The position numbers and the translations under genes are program-made. DNA of 64,000 bases from Rutpela maculata (taxonomy: Eukaryota; Arthropoda; Insecta; Coleoptera; Cerambycidae). Positions 22,601 through 32,400 of the stretch are shown here, piece after piece. The notes beneath the pieces were generated by a model. It searched no databases, was not told the DNA's origin, and saw nothing but the letters and a program-made list of their open reading frames with translations. Positions within the stretch are counted from its first letter, which is position 1; each line of letters opens with the position of its first letter. The DNA is taken from the NCBI GenBank assembly GCA_936432065.2, contig OW386289.2, forward strand, positions 168,763,348 to 168,827,347, written 5' to 3'.

Positions 22601-24252
22601 TGAGCCTATTTAAAATTAAGGACTATTTTTAAATCATCTCCACATGATGCCGAGTAATAATATTCAAGTGGAGTGTTAAGTGTTTGCAGTGGCGGTCTGG
22701 CCAGGCCGGCAAATGCCGACTGGGTCCTAGGGTCGTCGTGTCTAACGAGGGGCCATGCTTATCAAAAAAAAATTTGGCACGGGAAAAATGTTTAGGGAAG
22801 GAAAAAAAAAAGTTTTCGGATTCACCAGAAAAATTTTGGGACGAAAAAAATATTTTCGCATTTCTCCCTCCCCCCCGCTCGCCAAAAAAAATTGGGATGA
22901 AGTTTAGATACATGCGAAGCAAAAATATTCAAATCGCTGACGAACTGAGTTTGAATATTTATTGTAAAATGCCGACTAAGCCCTAGACACCCAGACCACC
23001 ACTGAGTGTTTGTGGAAAATAGTTCGGTTGTTTTTAGTATCAAAAACTTATTATATTGCCCAGTATTTAAATTGAAATTCATAAAATTGGACATTTCCAT
23101 TTTTACCTGTAAAAACTGGTGCTTGAGAGTTAGGATGCATAATGGGAGGCGGTACCGGCTGAAATTCTTGTCTGGGTGGTTGAACCGGAGCTGGAGGTTG
23201 GTTAAACTGACTGTTAATCGGTACTTGAACCGGAACATTCTTGTCACCCGGCATTAGGGTTGCTGGTACTTGATTGACTGGATGCAGTAAACTCTGAAAT
23301 AAGTCAATAAGAGATGAATCTGAAGTAGATTCGTCATCTGAAAATAATAATCTCCAGGTAGTGTCAACATGATTGGTGAAATGTCCGTCGACTGATAGTA
23401 TTCAAAGGCAGCTTCACATGGTACATTAAAATACAAGTAGAAATATTTATTCACATAAAATTCGCAAACCTTAGAAAAGGAAACTGAATATTGAAAAACT
23501 TACTGCAGCAATGTGGGGGTCGATAATTTTCATAACAACTTGCGCTTGCAAGAGAGCATAAGCCAACTGTGGATTCTGCAAAAGCATTTGCCTGGCTTCT
23601 GTTGGATTATTCTAAAAACAAATCGTCAGTTCAAAATATAATTTTATTTCTATAATTTATTCAAGAAACTTACCTGGATAGTCGTTTTCATTTGCTTCAT
23701 CAGTTCAAACATTTGCTCTGGTGGTAGGGAAGCAACAGCTTTACTGATAGCCTCAGGAGCCTTCTCAGCCTGAATAGGCTCACCATAGGGATTTTCTACT
23801 GGAGGTTGATTAAGTAAATTTTGCATTTCCATTCTAGATTTCTCTGTACAAGCATTATCGACTCTCAAATTACGCCCGCCAATTTCATAACCGTTCAGGT
23901 TTCTCATTGCACTTAAGGCGGTTTCTTGGTCCCTGTACTCGCAAAAGCCATAACCCTTTGGTTTGCCAGTTTCACGGTCAAATACAAGCCTAGAAAAAAA
24001 TTGAATTAGCGACAGCTCACTTCATTGCCTTCCTTCATCTTACTTGAATGATAAAACTTGTCCTACTTCTCCAAATATATCTTTCAACTTTTCCTCGGTT
24101 GCTTCATATGGAATATTTCCAACTAAAAATACATATAAAAGTTTATTACTACTGAGCAAAAATTAGGTTAAAAAAATATATGAAAATGCTGAATTCTTAC
24201 CGAAGACAGATCTCATGGACTTGTCCATGATATTTGCCTCTAAATTATCCAT
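16670..24252 (-). CDS. CstF2: Cleavage stimulation factor subunit 2 (CstF-64)
   Basis: CstF-64 binds the GU-rich element downstream of poly(A) sites and, through its hinge and CstF-77, drives pre-mRNA 3' cleavage in the nucleus. Nine exons join in frame: 24252-24201, 24122-24044, 23989-23674, 23611-23504, 23293-23107, 20405-20240, 20061-19958, 17007-16847 and 16789-16670. The product is about 430 aa, near the length I recall for the fly protein and shorter than the vertebrate one. The order is an N-terminal RRM (SVFVGNIPYEATEEKLKDIF, then KGYGFCEYRDQETALSAM), the hinge (SLPPEQMFELMKQMK, LLQNPQLAYALLQAQVV), a Pro/Gly/Arg-rich middle and the C-terminal helical domain (LIMQVLQLSDEQIAMLPPEQ). Two in-frame ATGs (24252 and 24228) are possible starts; the upstream one is chosen. 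Two introns of about 2.7-3 kb are filled with transposon debris. Confidence 0.96.
17629..17643 (-). repeat. hAT-like terminal repeat
   Basis: The minus strand reads CAGTGGCGCAGTCAG, a typical hAT-family terminal inverted repeat. It points leftward, away from the hAT transposase remnant on its right, so it seems to belong to a separate truncated element. No matching second end was found to the left. Confidence 0.5.
17650..18783 (-). pseudogene. hAT-family transposase, decayed
   Basis: On the minus strand a frame from 18783 reads VTSLVTDNAANM, the DUF659/hAT catalytic-region motif, followed by YRYCAHLLNLF. After many stops and shifts, the hAT C-terminal dimerisation signature appears near 17720 (ASSADVESMFSSYGLVH, then NIRNRLGK). 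The element lies in the large CstF2 intron between the last two coding blocks, on the gene's own strand. Clearly non-functional. ZNF862/KIAA1586-like domesticated hATs share these motifs, but the interruptions argue against a host gene. Confidence 0.8.
18982..19120. repeat. Imperfect 139-bp hairpin
   Basis: CTTTTAGAGA near 18982 pairs with TCTCTAAAAG at 19111-19120. The inner sequence CTATTGAAA near 19013 pairs with TTTCAATAG near 19079, and the loop is an A/T-run-rich stretch. Possibly a MITE. No target duplication was recognised. Confidence 0.5.
19280..19880 (-). pseudogene. R2-like non-LTR reverse transcriptase remnant
   Basis: Minus-strand translation in shifting frames gives YKRGLFQGDPLSSSLL, then FYMDDLKMYAS, then AGESYEFLGVSQRG, then IPILSYSLVVLR. 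The sequence RG-FQGD-LS with YMDDLK-YAS and the YLGV block is characteristic of the R2/Hero-like single-ORF clade rather than jockey or CR1. Many stops are present, and no 28S rDNA flank is visible. It lies inside a CstF2 intron, so it is an ectopic or non-rDNA-specific member. Confidence 0.7.
20265..20312. repeat. 12-bp tandem repeat inside a CstF2 exon
   Basis: Four copies of GCAATGGATTTT-like sequence, with degenerate edges, encode LQNPLQNPLQNPLRDP on the minus strand. The repeat lies in the Pro/Gly-rich linker where vertebrate CstF-64 carries its MEARA/G pentapeptide array. The copies are nearly identical at the DNA level, suggesting recent expansion. Confidence 0.85.
20590..22510. mobile_element. 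Long inverted-repeat pair (~400-bp arms) in CstF2 intron
   Basis: The segment 20590-20980 is matched in inverse orientation by 22080-22510. Shared landmarks are a GC-rich edge with TGACGTCAC, then GTAGA-CCA, then TTTTTACGACATTTTTT near 20780 and its complement near 22270. The 1.1 kb between them has no recognised coding frame. A third copy lies at 9776-10270. The pair could be a non-autonomous fold-back transposon or two separate insertions in opposite orientation. A ~65-bp tandem duplication (GATTAGGTATTTATATCTAC) occurs inside, at 21571-21650. Confidence 0.55.
22687..23004. mobile_element. Non-autonomous hAT-type element, 318 bp, perfect 8-bp TSD
   Basis: The ends are CAGTGGCGGTCTGG and the complement of CAGTGGTGGTCTGG. 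They are flanked on both sides by AGTGTTTG (22679-22686 and 23005-23012), an exact 8-bp target duplication as made by hAT transposases. The inside is A-rich on the plus strand, with homopolymer runs and a CCCTCCCCCCC tract, and encodes nothing credible. Inserted in a CstF2 intron. Confidence 0.88.
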
Positions 24253-24584
24253 TGTTGATGATTTCACTTGTTTACCAAGGGCCAATAATAGTAGTTCTTT
24301 TTACAATAAACGCTTACAAAAAAGAAATGCCGATCAACTTCATCACCACCAGAAAACACAAGGTTTGTTCGAAAACTCTGCAAGGTTGCACCAGTGCAAA
24401 TGTATCTCTCTTCAACTTATGTGTAGTCTCACTCTATCTCGTTCTATAATCTGCAATAGTGTAGCAGCAGAAATGCAGTTTTTGAACAAACCTAGAAACT
24501 TATTCTGTGACAGAACGGTCGGAAATTCAGAATCAGAAGCACAGTATACCAAAGCACAACCAAAGTAACTAAACTAACCATAAA

Positions 24585-24723
24585 AGGTCTATTCCTTTGC
24601 ACTAAAAGTGTAGCACTGTGCTGCACTTGTGTCAGATTATCTCTCTTTAACTTATGATATTCGCATTGATGCCATCTCTGTCACTCAAAATTAGGGTCAA
24701 GTCAAGTGCAAAGGAAAGGACCT
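24585..24723. mobile_element. 139-bp MITE (AGGTCTATTCCTTTGCAC ends)
   Basis: The inverted ends AGGTCTATTCCTTTGCAC and GTGCAAAGGAAAGGACCT differ at one base. AAA on both sides could be a 3-bp target duplication. It is a shorter, uninterrupted relative of the element at 24780-26342. Confidence 0.7.
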
Positions 24724-24828
24724 AAAGTAACCGTTAGTTGTGAGCAACGAGGTCTGTTGTGGCCACAATAAATTATATTAGGTCTATTCCTTTGCACTAA
24801 AAGTGTGGCACTGAGCTGCACTAGTGCA

Positions 24829-26252
24829 ATTGACCATATTTTTGTGAAATTGGTTGCTACCAGTTATTTCACAATTTGATGTTGGTTATACGTTATTACT
24901 GTTTTTTTAGTCAATTCGGAGTGGGCGACATCCACGGTCAATAAACGATACGGTTGCATCAATCAGCAGCTTTAGGACGAGAGAGACGCGGGGGGCGAAT
25001 GAAAGATACAGACATATCTGATTTCCGTGCAGAAGACAGACAAAGATTCCGGTAGGGTCTACAGCTACGTCACCTGTAGACACTACAAGCATCTTTGTCT
25101 CTGTCTTATGCACGGAAATCAGATATGTCTATCTCTTTCATTCGATTTCCCGCCCCCCGCGTCTCTCTCGTCCTAAAACTGCTGATTGATGCAACCGTAT
25201 CGTTTATTGGGGTGACACCTACATTCTGGTAGAATATGTTCGGAATTGAATAACGAATCATTTTACTATAGGTCGTGTGCAGTGTTGCCGTTTGCAGTAG
25301 ATTGCCTACTTAAATTAGTAGATTTTCAAGAAAAATGAGGGTGGACAGTAGAATTTTAGTAGAATTAATAATTTTAGTAGATTTTCTGAATACCAGTTTA
25401 AAAACTATATTTTATCGCCATCTATGATAATGTAAGCTAGTAACCTAAGTGACACCTCGTCGAATATAGCACGGAACTCAATCAAATATCTATAGAGACA
25501 ACTGCTACAGTCATTTCGGTAAGTTCAGTCTTCCTCCGAGAGATGTTGAATCAGATATTTAGTTCAAAAGTGCGACCCCCCCCCCCCCCATAAGAATTTT
25601 CTAAAACCGCGCCTAATAAGTACAAGGTACTTAAAGTATGAATTTTTCGTTCAAAATGTTTTAATATTTTTGTTTAATTGTTATTTTTATAAACGTTTAA
25701 TTTTATTTTATATTTTATTTTCTGTTTTATTTGAATAAATTTTTAGTTTTCATTACTCCCATTATTTTTATTGTTTGTTAAAAGTAATACTGCTCCATCT
25801 AGCGGTAGCGGTGTTAACTCACAAACATTAATTTATAGGTTTCTACTAGGCAGGAATTAAATATTTCATAAAATTTCCACCCGACACCAGATAGCGGTAG
25901 TTTTTAGTAGAATTTAATTTTAGGTTAGTAGATTTTAGTAGTTTCTGATCGGAATGTTGGTAGTGATTGCAATCAGTTCGTTCAGTACGAAAGAAAACAG
26001 CTATTAAATGCCTAAACTTTCTTGTTCATACCACTTTCTGATATTCTTACGAAAATCTCGGAGTTAGCGACATCTACATTCTAGTAGTATAACACACGTT
26101 CAGGAATAAACAATAAATCAATTTACAGCGCCACCTATTGGTAGGTGATTTTCGTGAATAGTTGGCTATGCTGATTTTAGTTGAAAATATATAGCCAATA
26201 ACAAAACTGTAAAGTTACTAGTAGCAACCAATTTAAGAAAAATATGGTCAAT
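24829..26252. mobile_element. Inner inverted-repeat element, 1.4 kb
   Basis: It starts ATTGACCATATTTTTGTGAA and ends with the complement of ATTGACCATATTTTTCTTAA, about 33 bp of near-identical inverted ends also covering TTGGTTGCTAC. It contains the 269-bp hairpin listed next, direct repeats of a CGACATC-ACATTCT-GTAG block (about 25215 and 26070), and TTAGTAGATTTT-rich stretches. It has no coding capacity and is not assigned to a superfamily. Confidence 0.65.
24940..25208. repeat. 269-bp near-perfect hairpin
   Basis: The left arm AATAAACGATACGGTTGCAT is matched by its complement at 25189-25208, and pairing continues with few mismatches through GGACGAGAGAGACGCG and ATATCTGATTTCCGTGCA. The inner stem TCTACAG/CTGTAGA nearly closes the loop near 25070. 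The arms are about 120-130 bp and much more GC-rich than the surroundings. Confidence 0.85.
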
Positions 26253-26461
26253 TTTGTCTCTCTTTAACTTATGATATCCGTATTGATGCCTTCTCTGTCA
26301 CTCAAAATTAGTCTCATATTTCTTGTGCAAAGGAATGAACCTATTGACCGTGGTTGTGAGCAAACTTGCTGGGAGTGTAAATAAACAAACATAACCTCTA
26401 ATTAATTTGAATACGATATATACTTATTAGTTATTAGTTAATAAGTATATGGAATACGATA

Positions 26462-29400
26462 ATGTCGATGTTTCATGCTATCAAACAGTTAGAAGAAAAA
26501 AATGTTGCTAATGAGATTAACTTTATGGTCTGGAGTGACCGTATGGACCTTGTGGCTTTTTCAAACGTTAAAGGTAATAGAAACGCCGTTTAATTAGGAA
26601 GAGAGATGTTAATTGTTTGTTTTTTAGGTGAAGTAGCGTTACATCGATTATCATGGACTAGAGCTTGGTGTTTAAATCCACCTAAAGAAGGTTTAAAAGT
26701 AAATGGAATAGCTTGGAGGCCAGACGGCAAAATCCTAGCAATAGGATATAGTTCAGGTAAGCCATTCGATTGGTCAGATGTTGACTTAAATTGAATGTAA
26801 TCTGTCGTAGGAGAAGTACTCTTAGTAAGTATAGAAAATAAGAAAACCCTGAATATAAAAGAAACAAGAGGAGAAATCACGTGTATTTCGTGGGTTCAAG
26901 AAAAAATTGAGAGTAAGCCAAAAGATATACTTAATCTGAAAGATGAAGAACCAAACGATTATATGAAGCATATTGTAAGAATAGGTTTATGCTTAGAATG
27001 TTCTTTTTAATTAATTATATTTTAGGATCTTTCAAAATTGTATATTAGAGATCCCTTACCTACATCGTCTATAGATAGTTCCTCAAACTCGGAAGAATTA
27101 AAAGAAACTAATTTTTTACAAGATCAAACAGAGTTGAATTTATTGCTGGTTGGTACAAAGGATGGTTATGTTAACGTACGAATTTTTGGATGTTTCACCT
27201 GTGCTATATTAAACATAAATGAATATTTAGGCTGTTATTGTTCTATTGAAAACGTTCACTTGGGAGAAGATTTAAGCAAAATTTTTGTTACAGTAAAAGA
27301 TAAGGAGAATAATATAAAGATAGTACTCATCGATGCCCAAATATTCAAGTCCCATACAAAAGAGTTGTTTTCAGTAGCGTTAAAATATGTCAAACTGGTA
27401 GATTTGGTAGCTTATTTAACAAACACGATAACAAACATCACTGAGACTTGGGAGAGTTTCTTACTGGAAATTGATCATAAACTGTCAAAATATGCTAAGA
27501 AAGTACCCGAGGGAGGAGTCACAGCTGATTTCCTAGATTTACTAATGTTTGGGATATGTTCGCCCGAATTAGAAGAGTTTTTGATGACCGACTTAACGAA
27601 GAAAGGCCTGGAAAAATTTGGGCAAACAATAGAAATGAGTTATGCCAATATACAGAAGTTGTTGCTGAAAAATGTGACGAAGTTCGGACAAAATATAACG
27701 TATCATCTTGCTGAATTGAGGGGCATGGCGAGATTAGAACACAGATATGATGTAAGTGACTATTTTTAACTTTCATCCAAAGTTCGTTGCGTTTGTCTAT
27801 TATTGAACTCATACGCTAATAGCTATATATCCTGGTAGCTGTATAGGAATTATGTGTTCCTTATATCTTGTTATAATTGTACCTATATTCTTTTCTCCTC
27901 GAAAAACAACTATTGCCGATAACTTTTTTAACAATAGTAATATTAAATTCTCTAGCTCCAGTAAATTGCTTGACACATTTGTAGATTCACATCTAATTGT
28001 TACATGTCAAAAGTAAATTTGTCTACGTAAACTCTGGATTTCACTATTGACGTTGCCAAGAATAGACATCAATTTATTTTGGTGTAAAGAGGATTGCAGC
28101 TTCTAAGCTCTTTTCCCTTCCAATATTATTGGCTTCTTTCTGGGTCACTGGGTAGGCGCATTCGAGGGCATTCTAGATCAGTTTTACTCAAAATGGTTGA
28201 CCAGGCATGTTGGTCAATTTTTTTGGTGAACATTTTCTATTTAATTGCTGTTTATAGGCTTTCCATTTAATTTATTCATAGTAATAATAATAATATTTAT
28301 TAGCAAAAGCTAAAAATACAAACAAACAATGACAATATTCAATATATCCATACACAATACACAATATAGAAAAAAAAAATTATACATACATAAATTCGGA
28401 AATCTAAAATATGTACACATTATATACATTATGGGATTTTAGAAGTTCACTAATTTGTGTGTGCATTGTGGATATTTTGAATGCCCCACAATGATCGTTT
28501 TGACGGATTTTTAAGAAAATTAAAGCCATTTTGTCTTGATTATATCCAAATGGTTTGATATTTTGGATCACCGATTCAACATATTTTCCTGGTATTGTAG
28601 AAAGCCATTTTGTCTTGATTATATCCAAATGGTTTGATATTTTGGATCACCGATTCGAGCCGCTCTTCATCCTTGAGGCTTTCAATTTCAATCCTAATAC
28701 TACAAAAGAGAGTCATTAAGCTTATCTTTAATTTAAAAATTGCCGAGTATTATAGACCATATAAACAATAAGATATTAACACTTACATCAGTTTACGTAC
28801 TTATACAAAATTTTTAAATATGTAAGAAAAGACTTATTTAAAAATAATGGTAGCTTTCATCTCTATACCACTAGACATGGATCTTCCTTACAAGTCCTAT
28901 GCATAATTTATCTAATAGGAGTTAGTGAGACTAAAAATAGGTCTTTCGCAAATACTGTCAGAGGACAAGCAATAAGTATCAAACAAGTAGCTGAACAGAA
29001 AAGTGCTGAAACTAATAAAGAAATCAAAATTAAAGATAAAATAGACCCATCAATAATTACACCCCAACCCATTCAGCTAAATCAAGTCAAAACAGCGATT
29101 ATGCAAGCACAAACAACTGCTAAAATTAAAGAAATACAAAGTTTAAATGAAGATAACAAATCGGAGATTAGTAATGAATGGCAACAGCAACGTAGCAGAC
29201 AGAAACGTAACCGCAGGTTTGTTGTTGGAGGAAATAACGATGCAAACACAGGTATTCAAACAGTGCCAAAATTAATATCACTTCATGTGACAAGGTTAAA
29301 GCCTACTACCAAACCAGATGACTTAAAAAGGATGCTAGTAAAGGAATTTCCGGAGGTTGTATGTGAAAAACATAGCTCTAAATTCCCGGACTTGTATGCC

Positions 29401-32400
29401 TCAATGAAAGTTACAATAAGGCAGGACAATTTTAAGAAGGCATGGAGACGGGACTCTTGGCCTGATGGAGCTCTAGTGTCTCGTTTTTTCGTAAAAAGGA
29501 GGATGCTATCACAAGCACACGAGCAGATGGATCCTCAAGCATAATTTCCAACATTCACCATCAGCAGCCTAAAACTTTATTAACGTGCGTCATCAATGAG
29601 GAAATTCCTGCATCAGGCGCAACAGGTGACGCGGATTCTAAAGACTCGGGTACACCTCTGTCTAAAAAACTGAATGATACAGATACTACAGCTGCTCAAG
29701 CTGTAAAAACTATTAGTAGTGAGTCAAAAAGTCCAGAAACATCGAACATAAATCTAATGCATTTTAATGTACAAGGAATGCTAGGGAAAGGACTTGACTT
29801 AGAACTGTTGCTTAGTATATACCAAGTGGATATAATATGCATAACAGAACATTGGTTAAAATCATACGAAATAACATCATTTCAGTTAAGTGACTATGTA
29901 CTAATTAACAATTCCTGTCGTAAAGACTTTCAACGTGGGGGTGTGTGCATTTTTTCTAAAGAAAAGTTTAAAATGAAACCATTACCATATAAAATATATA
30001 TAGAAAAACATTTCGAAATTACTATCGCTATTGTAGATGTCTTGAAGAGTGGAGCTAAATTATATATCATAACAGTATACAGGTCACCAAGTGGTAATTT
30101 GAAAATATTTATAGATAAAATGTATGAACTAATGTATTATATATACAGAGGTAATAGTTATTATATAGTATGTGGTGACATGAACATAAATTTTCTGGCA
30201 CAGACTAGCGAATCAAAAGATATTGTTAATCTCTTTAGTGAATTTGACATGCATAATCATATCAGTGAACCTACACGAATAACGGCAACATCAGCAACTT
30301 CTATAGATGTAATATTTTCTAATGTAACAGTAAAATCTAGTTTGGTAAAAGAGACACACTTCTCGGATCATTGTTTCCAAATATGTGAATTTAACTTACC
30401 GTTATTGAAGAAATGTGAAAGTGAAATTATATTTAAAAGAGATTTCTCTAGTAGTAATCTGGTTACGTTCAGAAATATAATAGCACATGAGAGTTGGTCC
30501 GAAATGTATGAATCTATTGGTTTAGACAATATCTTTGACAGTTTTTATTCAACAATCATGTTTCATTTTAACAATGCTTTTCCATACAAAAAAATACAAA
30601 CTAATAGAAATAAAAAACCTTGGTTTAATCATCAACTTAAAAGCTTGCATCAAACACTCTGTGATATGTCTAAAATATGTAAAAATACAAATAATGCTGT
30701 GATAAAGGATAAATATAACAAACTAAAGATTATATATAGAGAGCAGGTAAAACAAGCTAAAGCAAATTTTAATAATAATAGAATCAGTAACACCAGTAAC
30801 ATTATGAAAGAGAGCTGGAAAATAATAAATGAAATGAAAGGTAATACAAAGAAATATGACTCATACCACATAAATATTAATGGCGAAGAAATTGTAGATA
30901 AAACTAGACTAGCCAACCATTTTAATAACTTTTTCTTGGATATACAAAGTTCTAAGCCTGATATTAATAATCTCAAATTCGCTCCTCATTCAGAAAATAC
31001 GTTTTATCTATATCCTACCACACCCTATGAGATAGAAGGGTTCATTATGAAAACAACTTTAAAGCCAGCTGCGGGTATTGATGAAATTTATGGTAGTGCC
31101 TTAAGGGTAATTAGCGACCTAATAAGTACACCGTTGTCCTATTTGATTAATGAATCATTTATCGAAGGAAAATATCCAGATTCACTAAAGATATCTAAAT
31201 CTGTACCAGTTTTTAAAAATAAAGGAGCAAGAGATGAAATAAACAATTATAGAAATATTTGCTTGCAAAGTCAGTTAGCTAAATTGTTTGATATATGCTA
31301 CAATACAAGGTTAACTCAATTTTTAGAAGCACAAAATCTATTAAACACCTCACAACACGGTTTTAGATCCAAGAAATCTACCTCAACAGCAATCGCAGAA
31401 CTCTGTGACAGTGTGTATGAATGTCTCAATAATAAGCAATTTCCAATTGCACTTTATTTTGACCTATCACGGGCCTTTGACACGGTTGACCATGACCTGC
31501 TCCTGGAGAAATTATATCGCATTGGTGTACGAGGTGTTGCCTATAATTGGGCGGCATCATATTTACGAGGGAGAAGACAGATCGTGGTCATTGATAAATA
31601 CAAGTCAGAGTCAAGAAATGTTAATATTGGGGTTCCTCAGGGTTCAACTCTGGGTCCTTTATTTTTTATTATTTTTATTAACGATATAATATATTCATGT
31701 ACTTCCTCACAAAAAACAATAATTTATGCAGATGATACAAACCAATTAGTAACAGGAAATAATTTAATACAATCAGTTGAAACGTCTAATATATCTGCAT
31801 TAGAATTTTATCAATGGTGCCAACATAATGGAATAAGAGTAAACGTAAATAAAACATTTTCTATGGTATTTCAACCAAAGAATGGTAAAAGCGAATCTAG
31901 TCAACTCATTAAGATGAACCATAAAAGCATTGAACAAGTGAATTCTATAAAATTTTTAGGGGTTGTAATAGACCAAAAAATGACCTGGGAGGAACATATA
32001 GATTATATTTCTTCAAAATTAAGTACTATGTGTTTTATTGTAAGACAGCTGCGAGCTACAGTATCTTTGTCCATTCTTAAATTGGCCTATTATGGGCTTG
32101 TGCAATCTATTCTAAGTTATGGTTTAATTTTTTGGGGACGTTCAGCTCACTTTCATAAAGTCTTTGTTATACAGAAAAAAATTATCAGATGTATGGTAGG
32201 AGCACATCCTCATACATCCTGTAGACAAATATTTATTAACTTGTCAATTCTAACTCTGCCTTCTCTCTATATATATATTTAGTTGTATTAAATATAAAAA
32301 TGAGAGAAAATTCATTTATGAAAATAAGCAATGTGCATAAATATGATACACGTAACAACAGTAATTTATATCAACCATATTCAAGGTTAAGTGTCTCTCA

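Larger units (their letters stand above)
24780..26342. mobile_element. Second copy of the same MITE, split by an inner element
   Basis: The left half begins AGGTCTATTCCTTTGCAC. The right half (from about 26253, TTGTCTCTCTTTAACTTATG) matches the second half of the 24585-24723 copy and ends GTGCAAAGGAATGAACCT. ATT flanks both ends. The halves are separated by 1.4 kb of foreign sequence with its own inverted ends. Confidence 0.7.
24253..26461. other. Head-to-head intergenic region between CstF2 and ANAPC4
   Basis: The 2.2 kb between the two divergent start codons must hold both promoters, but most of it (24585-26342) is nested transposon sequence, listed separately. The unique flanks are only about 330 bp on the CstF2 side and 120 bp on the ANAPC4 side. 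No TATA box was recognised, as expected for housekeeping promoters. Confidence 0.6.
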
